From contig JBJYWI010000062.1 of NCBI GenBank assembly GCA_046259385.1, positions 1 through 13,610 on the forward strand: 13,610 bases of DNA, read 5' to 3'. This DNA comes from CAVWDI01 sp046259385. Its GTDB lineage: Bacteria > Chloroflexota > Anaerolineae > Anaerolineales > UBA4823. Shown in pieces: positions 1 through 6,770 of the stretch. The position numbers were made by a program, and so were the translations under genes. The first letter of the stretch is position 1; every line of letters starts with the position of its first letter. The notes beneath the pieces were generated by a model that worked only from the letters and a program-made list of their open reading frames with translations, was not told where the DNA came from and did not search any database.

Positions 1-92
1 CTTGTCGCGCTGTTCAAAGCGTATCATTTGCAGAAACTCTTCCACGGCGATGCCGCGGTGTTCGAAATGGGTTTTTGTAGGTGCCCCCACGG
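1..92 (-). other. Possible edge-truncated coding fragment
   Basis: On the minus strand one frame stays open from about base 92 to the left edge and reads protein-like, with the stretch HRGIAVEEFLQMIRFEQRDK near the edge. No good start codon or ribosome binding site precedes it. A GTG inside the tRNA-like sequence and an internal GTG or ATG are the only candidates. About 30 codons without a stop can occur by chance, so this is only a hint of a gene lying mostly to the left of the window. I do not recognise the family. Confidence 0.2.
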
Positions 93-133
93 AGATTCGA
101 ACTCCTGCGGTCAGAAAACTATGTCAAATAGCC
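79..133 (-). pseudogene. 3' half of a tRNA (relic, anticodon possibly UGA)
   Basis: Read on the minus strand, bases 133-117 can fold as an anticodon arm. It has five pairs, two of them G-U, and a loop TTTGACA with a possible UGA (Ser) anticodon. A 10-nt variable region follows. Bases 106-90 form a T arm with the canonical loop TTCGAAT. Bases 89-83 read TGGGGGC as the 3' acceptor strand, then the discriminator A and CCT in place of CCA. The matching 5' acceptor strand (GCCCCCA) and a D arm are not found upstream, so the gene is a 3' half only. Such halves arise by decay of tRNA arrays or at element integration junctions. Confidence 0.5.
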
Positions 134-149
134 AAGGCAATTTGCATAA

Positions 150-170
150 TAAATTCGACTCGAACAACTG
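150..170 (-). pseudogene. Isolated T-arm-like tRNA remnant
   Basis: On the minus strand bases 165-157 read GTTCGAGTC, which fits the conserved T-loop consensus GTTCRANYC. The flanking stem pairs only partly and no acceptor strand can be matched. It lies between two other tRNA-like pieces, which supports a decayed tandem array, but on its own it is weak. Confidence 0.25.
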
Positions 171-189
171 TCAAGTATCGCTCGTGTTG

Positions 190-270
190 CCTATCTTGTG
201 ACTGGAACCTGGGACCTTCGGGTTATAAGCCAAATTCTGCGACCGCTGATTCCAGCTCTCCGGGCTCATT
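190..270 (-). pseudogene. Degenerate tRNA-like relic (anticodon UAU-like)
   Basis: Read on the minus strand, bases 229-223 form an anticodon loop CTTATAA (anticodon UAU, Ile), followed by CCCGAAGGTC and then GGTTCCAGTC. This is the familiar layout of a Met/Ile tRNA 3' side. A D-arm-like segment with a GG pair in its loop lies upstream. The anticodon stem has a mismatch, the T stem does not pair, and the acceptor strands cannot be matched, so a functional tRNA is unlikely. It is best read as a tRNA pseudogene. Confidence 0.4.
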
Positions 271-333
271 ATTTCCGGGGAACCCGCAGGTTTACAATTC
301 TAAATAGACACGATTTGGTTGGTTGTTAAAAAT

Positions 334-414
334 ACTCCACAACTATAAACATTTTATTTGATTATATTGAGGGAAACCAAATAGATTAAATTATTATTCA
401 ATAAGGTGTGGAGT
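334..414. repeat. Inverted repeat with 8-bp perfect arms
   Basis: ACTCCACA at 334-341 is the exact reverse complement of TGTGGAGT at 407-414, and partial matches extend outward by several bases. The 65-bp interior is AT-rich. It could be a weak cruciform, an operator pair or the ends of a tiny mobile remnant. Nothing in the sequence decides between these. Confidence 0.35.
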
Positions 415-766
415 TATTAGGCACGAAAACAGGAACATGTAATTCATTTTAGATTTAATAAGGCCTGTTCAGAAGAAAAGGAACCTACGTATTCGAAGTC
501 TTATGGGATCACGTCCAGTGAGTTTGTAGGAGTGTTATACCGTCTATTTGTTACTCATTTGATGTCCATTCTGTCCATTATTTCCATGCTTGGGCAAACA
601 AACTGCACCAAACTATACCAGGCATGAAGAAGGAAAGGCGACTCAAAACACCACATTATTTCCTTAGCATCCAGCAAGCCTTTATTTTGCTCTAATCTAA
701 AATTGTTTTTTGGATCAATTTTTTGGGGAGAAGATCAGCTTTTGACATCCTCGAAATAAAATAATA

Positions 767-795
767 TTGACAATTAATTGAGAATTCTGTAATAT
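767..795 (+). promoter_or_regulatory. Strong sigma70-like promoter
   Basis: A perfect -35 box TTGACA (767-772) is separated by 17 bases from TAATAT (790-795), five of six matches to the -10 consensus. A transcript would start near base 802 and run about 560 bases before the first gene, so any message for the transporter genes from this site would have a very long leader. In such AT-rich DNA a chance match is possible, but the spacing and both hexamers are good. Confidence 0.45.
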
Positions 796-1300
796 TTAAT
801 AATACTTACAAAAGTGTCAGTCATCGATTATTCTTTCTGGTTAACCTTATGGTTTGTTGACATATATTTAATTAGGCGGTACTTTGCTTCTTTCCAAACT
901 TCTTTAAAAAGTATCTGTCGGATTGAAAACCCCTTGCATGAATGCTATGTGAGAACATATCTCCGTAAATAAACAACAACCATAGTGTCGAAAAGTACGA
1001 TCTCCGCGGTGGGTAAGTAATTCATAGAAAGATTTTAAGAATTATTATGATTATATATACAAGGCCAGGCTAATGTCTTTCACTGCATACATTGAGTCAG
1101 ATGTTGAAGTAAAAAACCCAATTCAACACCAGAAAATACTTTTTGTTTGTTGCGCACAAGGGAGATCCTTTGTCGTTGGTAATTAAGGTTTTGTGTTTAA
1201 CAGTCTCTTACCAAGGTAGATTATTTTCGCTTTTTAGATTTATTTAATTAATTTCTGGATTACTTGAAGCATTATTTGTAATAATTCTTATGGAACAAAA

Positions 1301-1345
1301 ATGAAAGAAGATCCAAGAGAAACGCAACTGGTCACTAAGATGTAA
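1301..1345 (+). CDS. Possible 14-codon leader peptide
   Basis: A short open frame, ATG at 1301 to TAA at 1343-1345, encodes MKEDPRETQLVTKM just before the permease gene. There is no clear ribosome binding site beyond a weak GGAA upstream. It could be a leader or uORF, or a chance frame. I have no evidence that it is translated. Confidence 0.12.
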   Translation: MKEDPRETQLVTKM

Positions 1346-1358
1346 TCCAAATACCAAG

Positions 1359-2393
1359 GTGTTCACTCAGATGAATAAAATAGAATCGACTACAAATGAT
1401 GTGGGTACACCTTCAAACCCGTGGAATCAAAAGCTTGTTGGAGTACTACAATTTCGCGAAGCAAACGTAGCGATAGCTTTTCTGATCCTTTGTTTGTTTT
1501 TCTACTGGCAAAGCCCAGATGTCTTTCTCAAACCTGCTAATCTAGCTGTAATAATGCGCTTCGTGGCCACATTTGGATTGCTTGCCATTGGCGAGTTGTT
1601 TGTCATTATTACCGGTGGTATTGACCTCTCCGTGGGTTCGTTGACAGCTCTAACAGGTGTAATTGTAGCAACATTGATGGTGAAAGGAGTTGGTTTTATT
1701 CCTCCATTAAGCATCCCACTATCCATCATTATCGTTTTTCTACTAGCAAGTCTTGTAGGACTCTGGCATGGCTTTAGTGTGACCCAAATGCATATCCCAC
1801 CATTCATTATCACATTAGGCACCTGGCTCATGGCTAGAGGATTAGCAGCTTATATAACCCGGGGATATCCGATTGTCTTTGAATCAGACTTTCCATTTCT
1901 GATCCTGGGACAGGGTGAGATATTCCAGGTCCCAATCATGTTCATTATATTGATTGTAGTGGCTGTAATAAGTGCCTTCATACTCAATTCATCGACACTT
2001 GGTCGTCATATCTACGCCATAGGAGGTAATATAGAGGCAGCAAGGGTATCTGGAGTTCATGTAAACCGAGTACGTGTATACTGCTTTATCACAAGTAGTG
2101 TTTTGGCATGCCTGGTTGGTATGTTGTTAGCATCTCGATTGGGACAGGGGACACCAACAGTAGGCACAGCGTATGAGTTATGGGCTATTGCTGCAGCAGT
2201 CATTGGAGGCACCAGTCTCTTCGGAGGCGAGGGATCTGTATTAGGTGTGATCCTGGGAGCTGCAATAATGGGTGTAATGATCAACGGGATGGTTCTTATT
2301 AATTTGTCATCCTATCTGCAAAATGTGATTCTCGGTATTGTGTTGGTGATAGCAGTCACCTATGATACTCTGCGAAGGTATCGCAGCAAATAA
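1359..2393 (+). CDS. CUT2-family sugar ABC transporter permease (RbsC/XylH type)
   Basis: Inner-membrane permease of a monosaccharide ABC importer, family BPD_transp_2 (RbsC, XylH, FrcC). It is 344 residues with many hydrophobic spans and has the family signature GGIDLSVGSLTAL after the third helix. It also has TLGTWLMARG and, near the end, the conserved stretch GRHIYAIGGNIEAARVSGV and the GGTSLFGGEGSVLG loop. The length suits the family. The start is uncertain: GTG at 1359 has little of a ribosome binding site, and ATG at 1371 (four codons in) is an alternative with AAGG about 12 bases upstream. The ATPase gene follows after 14 bases, so the two are co-transcribed. With the xylan enzymes downstream, xylose or a similar pentose is the likely substrate, by inference from context. 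Confidence 0.93.
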   Translation: MFTQMNKIESTTNDVGTPSNPWNQKLVGVLQFREANVAIAFLILCLFFYWQSPDVFLKPANLAVIMRFVATFGLLAIGELFVIITGGIDLSVGSLTALTGVIVATLMVKGVGFIPPLSIPLSIIIVFLLASLVGLWHGFSVTQMHIPPFIITLGTWLMARGLAAYITRGYPIVFESDFPFLILGQGEIFQVPIMFIILIVVAVISAFILNSSTLGRHIYAIGGNIEAARVSGVHVNRVRVYCFITSSVLACLVGMLLASRLGQGTPTVGTAYELWAIAAAVIGGTSLFGGEGSVLGVILGAAIMGVMINGMVLINLSSYLQNVILGIVLVIAVTYDTLRRYRSK

Positions 2394-2407
2394 CTGGGAG
2401 AAGAATC

Positions 2408-3190
2408 ATGGCAGAAATGCCAATAGTGGAGATGATAAACATCAAAAAAAGCTTTGGGGCTGTGCAAGCTCTTCGGAGCGTAGATTTGAAATTAAATCAC
2501 GGCGAGGTGTTGGGACTTGTTGGGGACAATGCTGCAGGTAAATCAACTTTGATGAAGGTCCTCAGCGGCGCATACATCCCTGATGAAGGGCAGATACTGA
2601 TCGATTCCAAAAAAGTTCATATCGGCAACCCTGAAGATTCTCGACATTTGGGAGTAGAGATGGTTTATCAGGACTATGCTTTAGCTGACAATCTCCAAGT
2701 GTCCGCAAACGTTTTCTTAGGGCGAGAAATTGTGAGGTGGAAATTCGGTCCACTTCGGATAATGGACAAAAAATCAATGGATATAGAGGCGAGAGATCTT
2801 CTGGACCGCCTGAGGATCGACATTGATAATGTACAGCTGAAGGTTGAAAACCTATCCGGGGGTCAGCGCCAGGCGGTAGCTATTGGACGGGCGATTGCTT
2901 TTGATGCCAAGGTCATAATCATGGACGAGCCAACCGCTGCCTTGAGCGTGGCTGCTATAGGAAAAGTTTTAGAGTTGATCCGTGAACTAAAAAACATTGG
3001 CAGTTCCATCATAATGATAAGCCATCGCCTAGAGGACATCTACGAAGTAAGCGATAGGGTGATAGTGCTACGGCATGGTCGTAAAGTAGCGGACTGTCCT
3101 ATTACAGGGGATATTAGTGAATTTCGTGAACGAATTGTTTCTTATATGGTAGGGGCAAAAGACGATTTCTCCGGTTCAACAGATGATTAA
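2408..3190 (+). CDS. CUT2-family sugar ABC transporter ATPase, single nucleotide-binding domain
   Basis: Cytoplasmic ATPase that powers the permease encoded just upstream. All ABC motifs are present: Walker A GDNAAGKST (residues 39-47), Q-loop VYQDYALADN, signature LSGGQRQ (149-155), Walker B VIIMDEP (169-175) and the switch histidine in ISHRLED (His206). Known RbsA, XylG and MglA ATPases carry two such domains in about 500 residues. This protein has 260 residues and one domain, as in FrcA-type systems, so it should work as a homodimer. GDNAAGKST in place of GENGAGKST fits the FrcA/XylG side of the family. The stop codon is followed by about 76 bases before the binding-protein gene. It is unlikely to energise the CUT1 permeases further down, because those use MsmK/MalK-type ATPases. 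Confidence 0.93.
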   Translation: MAEMPIVEMINIKKSFGAVQALRSVDLKLNHGEVLGLVGDNAAGKSTLMKVLSGAYIPDEGQILIDSKKVHIGNPEDSRHLGVEMVYQDYALADNLQVSANVFLGREIVRWKFGPLRIMDKKSMDIEARDLLDRLRIDIDNVQLKVENLSGGQRQAVAIGRAIAFDAKVIIMDEPTAALSVAAIGKVLELIRELKNIGSSIIMISHRLEDIYEVSDRVIVLRHGRKVADCPITGDISEFRERIVSYMVGAKDDFSGSTDD

Positions 3191-3253
3191 TGGAGGTGAT
3201 GTAAAAAGAAGGTTTTTATCGAATACAGTCGATTAAGGTGTTTAAGTTCAAAA

Positions 3254-3259
3254 AGGAGG
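3254..3259 (+). promoter_or_regulatory. Strong ribosome binding site of the binding-protein gene
   Basis: AGGAGG lies seven bases before the ATG at 3267. It is the best Shine-Dalgarno sequence among the transporter genes and fits the high expression usual for binding proteins. A second GGAGGTG at 3192-3198 precedes only the dead-end ATG-TAA at 3199-3204. Confidence 0.7.
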
Positions 3260-3266
3260 TTTAGAA

Positions 3267-5561
3267 ATGAAGGGTCTAAAGAGTTTATTTTTTGCGATTT
3301 TGATCGCAGTGCTTCTGTTCTCTTGTGCGGGTCCAACAACAGTGCCTGAAGAGGAAGCACCACCCGAAATGATAGAAGCACCTGAAGAGGCAGCTCCAGT
3401 GGAAGAAGCTGCCCCTGAAGAATTCACTGTGGTAGTCATTGGCAAATCGGTGCACCCTTACTGGAGCAATGTTGAGAAAGGTGTAATCGCTGCTGCCAAC
3501 GATCTAGGCATTGATTCTGACCATGCCATCTTCTTTGTTCCCCAGAATGAGGATGTGGCTGCACAAATAGAGACCATGGAGACTTACATCGCCCAGGGCG
3601 TGACAGGCATTGCAATTGCCCCTTCCGATCCTAATGCGCTGGAACCTGTGATGCAAAAGGCAGTTGACGCTGGGATAATCGTCACAACCCTGGACACGCC
3701 GCCTGTTGAGGATTCAGTATCGCTGGTGTACATGGGCACAGACAACTACTCGGCTGGCCAATCGGCAGGGGAGGCAATGGTTGAGCTGCTGCCTGAGGGA
3801 GGCACAGTTGGTATAGGGCGCGGTTCTGACACAGCCCTAAATGCACTGCAGCGAACTGATGGATTCCTGGATGCTGTTGAGGGAACCGGGATTGAGGCTT
3901 TAGAGCCTGTGAATGACCAGGAGGATGCTGCCCGTGCGCTGGAATTGGCCAACTCCGTGTTATCAGCTAATCCGGACCTGGCGGGTGCATTTGGTGTGTA
4001 TGCATATAACGGGCCTGCCTGGGCGACAGCTATCAAGGAGGCAGATAGAGTTGGACTAACCAGGCTGGTATGCTTTGACGCTACAACTGACATCATCAAC
4101 GGCATAAAAGAAGGTGTAATTGATGCAACGGTAGCTCAGCGTGAGTTCGACATGGGCTATAAGTCGGTTCAACTTATCTACCTCATCGCGACAGAAGGCG
4201 AAGATGCTGCCATGTCTGAGATGGGTGTGGTGGACGGGATCATAGATACCGGCGTGGATGTTATCACTGCAGCCGGCCTGAAGGAGTATGAAGCCGGGTT
4301 GGATGCCAAGGGCATCCCTCACGAATGGGATACTGAAGGCTGGGAGCCGCCCGAAGAGGCTGCGCCAGTTACGGTTGAATGGTGGCATATTACTACCGTA
4401 GATCCGGGCAAGACAACTTGGCAGGATATGGCCAATGAATATATGGCTGCCCATCCCAATGTGACAATTAATATCACGGTATTGGAAAACGAAGCCTTTA
4501 AAACCAAGCTGACCACAGTCATGCAGGGCGGTACCCCCCCTGATATCTTCCAGAGCTGGGGTGGCGGTGTCATGAATGATCAGATCAATGCGGGTTTGCT
4601 CCTGGATATTACCTCGTATCTGGATGCAGATGGAAATGCCTGGCGCAACAGCTTCGCACCCGGTGCGCTTGCGGTCTATGCCTTGGATGGCAAGAACTAT
4701 GGCGTACCATGGGACATGGGCATGGTCGGATGGTGGTACAACAAGGACCTGTTCACCCAGGCCAATATTACCGAACCTCCGACGACCTGGACTGAACTTC
4801 TCGATGATGTTAAAACCCTTAAGGATGCTGGTATCACACCCATCGCCTTAGGGGAAAAAGATACCTGGACTGGCATGCACATCTGGTCGTATCTCGCCAC
4901 TCGCATCTGCGGAAAAGACGGTTTTCTGGCTGCTGCAAATCGCACTGGTGCCTTTACCGATCCATGCTTTGTAGAAGCCGGTAATAAGCTGCAGGAATTG
5001 ATCGCCCTCGAGCCCTTCCAACCCGGATTCCTCGGTGCCGTCCATGATGACATGCAGGGCATTTTCGGTAACGGCGAGGCTGCCATGGAGCTATCGGGGC
5101 AGTGGGCTCCCTCAGTCGAATCTGCTCAATCTGCCGATGGGGTCGGTGTTGTTAATCTTGGCTTCTTCAGCTTCCCGGCCGTCGAAGGAGGCGCTGGCGC
5201 ATTAACAGATGCCATGGGTGGCGGTAATGGTTTTGCCTTCGGTAAGAATGCACCACCCGAAGCGGTTGACTTTGTCAAGTACCTGACCGCACCGGAACAA
5301 CAGGCACGCGTTGCAGCTAATGGTGATGGCATCCCGGTCGTCAAAGGTGGTGAGGCTGGTCTCACCGATCCCAATATGATCTTGGTACAGCAGGGCTTTG
5401 CAGCTGCAGATTACTTCCAGCTTTACTATGACCAGTACATGCCTGCAGCGATGGGTTCCATTATCAATGAAGCGGTTGCTGGTCTCTTTGCTGGTACAAG
5501 CACTCCCGAACAGGTTGCTCAGGCAATTGAAGATGGTGCTGTACAGGTTTTTGGGGAGTAA
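3267..5561 (+). CDS. Dual-domain sugar-binding lipoprotein: RbsB/XylF-type domain fused to MalE-type domain
   Basis: A 764-residue extracytoplasmic receptor. Residues 1-20 are a lipoprotein signal with lipobox LFSC, Cys20 being the lipidated residue. Residues 21-50 are a Glu/Ala/Pro-rich linker. Residues about 51-359 form a complete type I periplasmic-binding domain (Peripla_BP_4), with GKSVHPYWSNVEKG at its start, MGTDNYSAGQSAGE in the middle and ATTDIINGIKEGVIDATVAQ near its end. After a second short linker (PPEEAAPV, 361-368), residues 369-764 form a complete type II domain of the SBP_bac_1/MalE class. That domain shows VEWWHI at its start, GGTPPDIFQSWGGG, YGVPWDMGMVGWWYNKDLF and FVKYLTAPEQQARVAANG. 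Normal members of either family have about 330-430 residues and one domain. The two halves belong to different transporter classes (CUT2 and CUT1), and the gene lies between the genes of exactly those two classes. Ligands are inferred from context as xylose and xylo-oligosaccharides. No frameshift or internal stop is seen. Confidence 0.93.
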   Translation: MKGLKSLFFAILIAVLLFSCAGPTTVPEEEAPPEMIEAPEEAAPVEEAAPEEFTVVVIGKSVHPYWSNVEKGVIAAANDLGIDSDHAIFFVPQNEDVAAQIETMETYIAQGVTGIAIAPSDPNALEPVMQKAVDAGIIVTTLDTPPVEDSVSLVYMGTDNYSAGQSAGEAMVELLPEGGTVGIGRGSDTALNALQRTDGFLDAVEGTGIEALEPVNDQEDAARALELANSVLSANPDLAGAFGVYAYNGPAWATAIKEADRVGLTRLVCFDATTDIINGIKEGVIDATVAQREFDMGYKSVQLIYLIATEGEDAAMSEMGVVDGIIDTGVDVITAAGLKEYEAGLDAKGIPHEWDTEGWEPPEEAAPVTVEWWHITTVDPGKTTWQDMANEYMAAHPNVTINITVLENEAFKTKLTTVMQGGTPPDIFQSWGGGVMNDQINAGLLLDITSYLDADGNAWRNSFAPGALAVYALDGKNYGVPWDMGMVGWWYNKDLFTQANITEPPTTWTELLDDVKTLKDAGITPIALGEKDTWTGMHIWSYLATRICGKDGFLAAANRTGAFTDPCFVEAGNKLQELIALEPFQPGFLGAVHDDMQGIFGNGEAAMELSGQWAPSVESAQSADGVGVVNLGFFSFPAVEGGAGALTDAMGGGNGFAFGKNAPPEAVDFVKYLTAPEQQARVAANGDGIPVVKGGEAGLTDPNMILVQQGFAAADYFQLYYDQYMPAAMGSIINEAVAGLFAGTSTPEQVAQAIEDGAVQVFGE

Positions 5562-5580
5562 AACAGATTCTATAATTGTA

Positions 5581-5609
5581 TGGGAGGTGGATTTAACACC
5601 CACCTCCCA
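5581..5609 (+). terminator. Strong hairpin after the binding-protein gene
   Basis: TGGGAGGTGG (5581-5590) and CCACCTCCCA (5600-5609) form a perfect 10-bp stem with a 9-nt loop, 20 bases after the stop codon. Only a broken T-rich stretch follows, so it could be a weak or partial terminator, or an mRNA-stabilising 3' end. In sugar ABC operons such hairpins often raise the level of binding protein over permeases, and that is the likely role here. Confidence 0.65.
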
Positions 5610-5798
5610 ACCGAATTTATTTATCGTGTGACAATCAACTTTTGTGTCTCTTCCTGCCATTACCAGATTCTTACAAAGTCCCATCTTTTTTAAATTAAAC
5701 ACATCCCATAGATCAAAGGAAATCAAGCGGCTATCACATCGAAAATTGTTGTAAGAATCCCTGTTCCCTAATGGTATCCTTGATATTGGAAATAGAAA

Positions 5799-6758
5799 AT
5801 GAGAGAAGACATGAATGCCACCCAAATCAGAAGAGATCCCTTAAAGTGGCAACAGTGGATTAGCTCACCTCGCCGTGTTCAAGATCACCTGACCATTTTT
5901 CTGTTCTTATTACCGGCTTTTATTCTTTTTCTTCTTTTTATTATTTATCCCATTTTTAGAGCTGTTTATTTTAGTTTATTCAATTGGAACGGCATGGGCC
6001 CTGCTACTGATTTCATTGGGCTGAATAATTTTAAGCAAATCCTGACCGATCAAGTCTTCATGAAAGCGATTGGAAATTGTCTCTTAATCGCGCTGCTCTC
6101 TCTCACCATACAGTTGCCTTTAGCCTTGATGCTGGCTATCTTGGTGGGACGTGACCTACCAGGTAGAGCGTTTTTTCGGGCTATTTTTTTTATGCCTTAT
6201 GTAATTTCGGAAGTCATTACAGCTATCATCTGGATGGGCCTCTTCAACCCGGACCCAGAGCGTGGTTTCATCAATGCACTTTTAACCCTTATTCCAGGTG
6301 TCCAACCCCAAAATTTGGTCGGTGATCTAAATCAGGTAATGCTTTGCATTTTTATCGTTCTTACATGGAAATATTTTGGATTGCATATGTTACTATTCAT
6401 GGCTGGCCTGCAAAACATTCCCAAAGAGATCGAAGAGGCTTCTATGATCGATGGTGCCAACCGATGGCAAACGATTCGGAATGTTACTATCCCCTTGCTA
6501 GGCAGCACCACCCGCACCTGTATTCTATTGTCGATTTTGGGTTCGCTGACGCAGTTCAACCTAATCTGGATTATGACCAGGGGTGGACCTGTCAATGCCA
6601 GTGAAGTTATGTCTACCTATATGTACCGCTACGCTTTCATCCGCTTCCAGTTGGGGTATGGTTCAGCAGTAGCTCTCGTCATGTTGGCGATTTGCCTCGT
6701 CTTTTCCATCCTATATTTACGGCTTGCTCGCCAGCCTGATTATCTCGGCAGTATATAG
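5799..6758 (+). CDS. CUT1-family sugar ABC transporter permease (MalF/UgpA type)
   Basis: Inner-membrane permease of an oligosaccharide ABC importer, 319 residues, the usual length for the family. It has about six membrane spans, beginning with a hydrophobic helix near residues 30-55 (FLFLLPAFILFLLFIIYPIF). The cytoplasmic EAA loop that docks to the ATPase is IEEASMIDGANRWQTIRNV, with Glu212-Glu213-Ala214 and Gly219. ATG at 5799 is used here, but ATG at 5811, preceded by GAGAGAAG, is equally likely. The gene is 237 bases after the binding-protein gene, beyond a hairpin, and 12 bases before its partner permease. No CUT1 ATPase gene lies nearby, so a shared MsmK-type ATPase elsewhere is expected. 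Substrate by context: xylo-oligosaccharides. Confidence 0.93.
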   Translation: MREDMNATQIRRDPLKWQQWISSPRRVQDHLTIFLFLLPAFILFLLFIIYPIFRAVYFSLFNWNGMGPATDFIGLNNFKQILTDQVFMKAIGNCLLIALLSLTIQLPLALMLAILVGRDLPGRAFFRAIFFMPYVISEVITAIIWMGLFNPDPERGFINALLTLIPGVQPQNLVGDLNQVMLCIFIVLTWKYFGLHMLLFMAGLQNIPKEIEEASMIDGANRWQTIRNVTIPLLGSTTRTCILLSILGSLTQFNLIWIMTRGGPVNASEVMSTYMYRYAFIRFQLGYGSAVALVMLAICLVFSILYLRLARQPDYLGSI

Positions 6759-6770
6759 AAAGAATCCCAC

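Larger units (their letters stand above)
311..1358. other. AT-rich non-coding region upstream of the transporter operon
   Basis: About 1 kb with no recognisable gene on either strand. It is clearly richer in A and T than the flanking genes. It holds an inverted repeat (334-414), three TTGACA boxes on the plus strand (742, 767 and 857), one of them with a well-spaced -10 element, and a 14-codon open frame at 1301-1345. No regulator gene or hairpin-plus-T-run terminator was found. Confidence 0.6.

Noticed and set aside
2..307. 101-residue plus-strand open frame at the left edge
   Set aside because: It is an antisense reading of the tRNA-like pieces; GAPTEIRTP-type peptides are a known by-product of translating the reverse of tRNA genes.
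420..626. Open frame in the AT-rich upstream region
   Set aside because: About 65 codons without stop, but no suitable start near its beginning, no ribosome binding site and no recognisable family.
3746..4105. Minus-strand open frames inside the binding-protein gene, and similar long antisense frames elsewhere
   Set aside because: They are shadows of well-supported genes with no family match, start signal or independent context.
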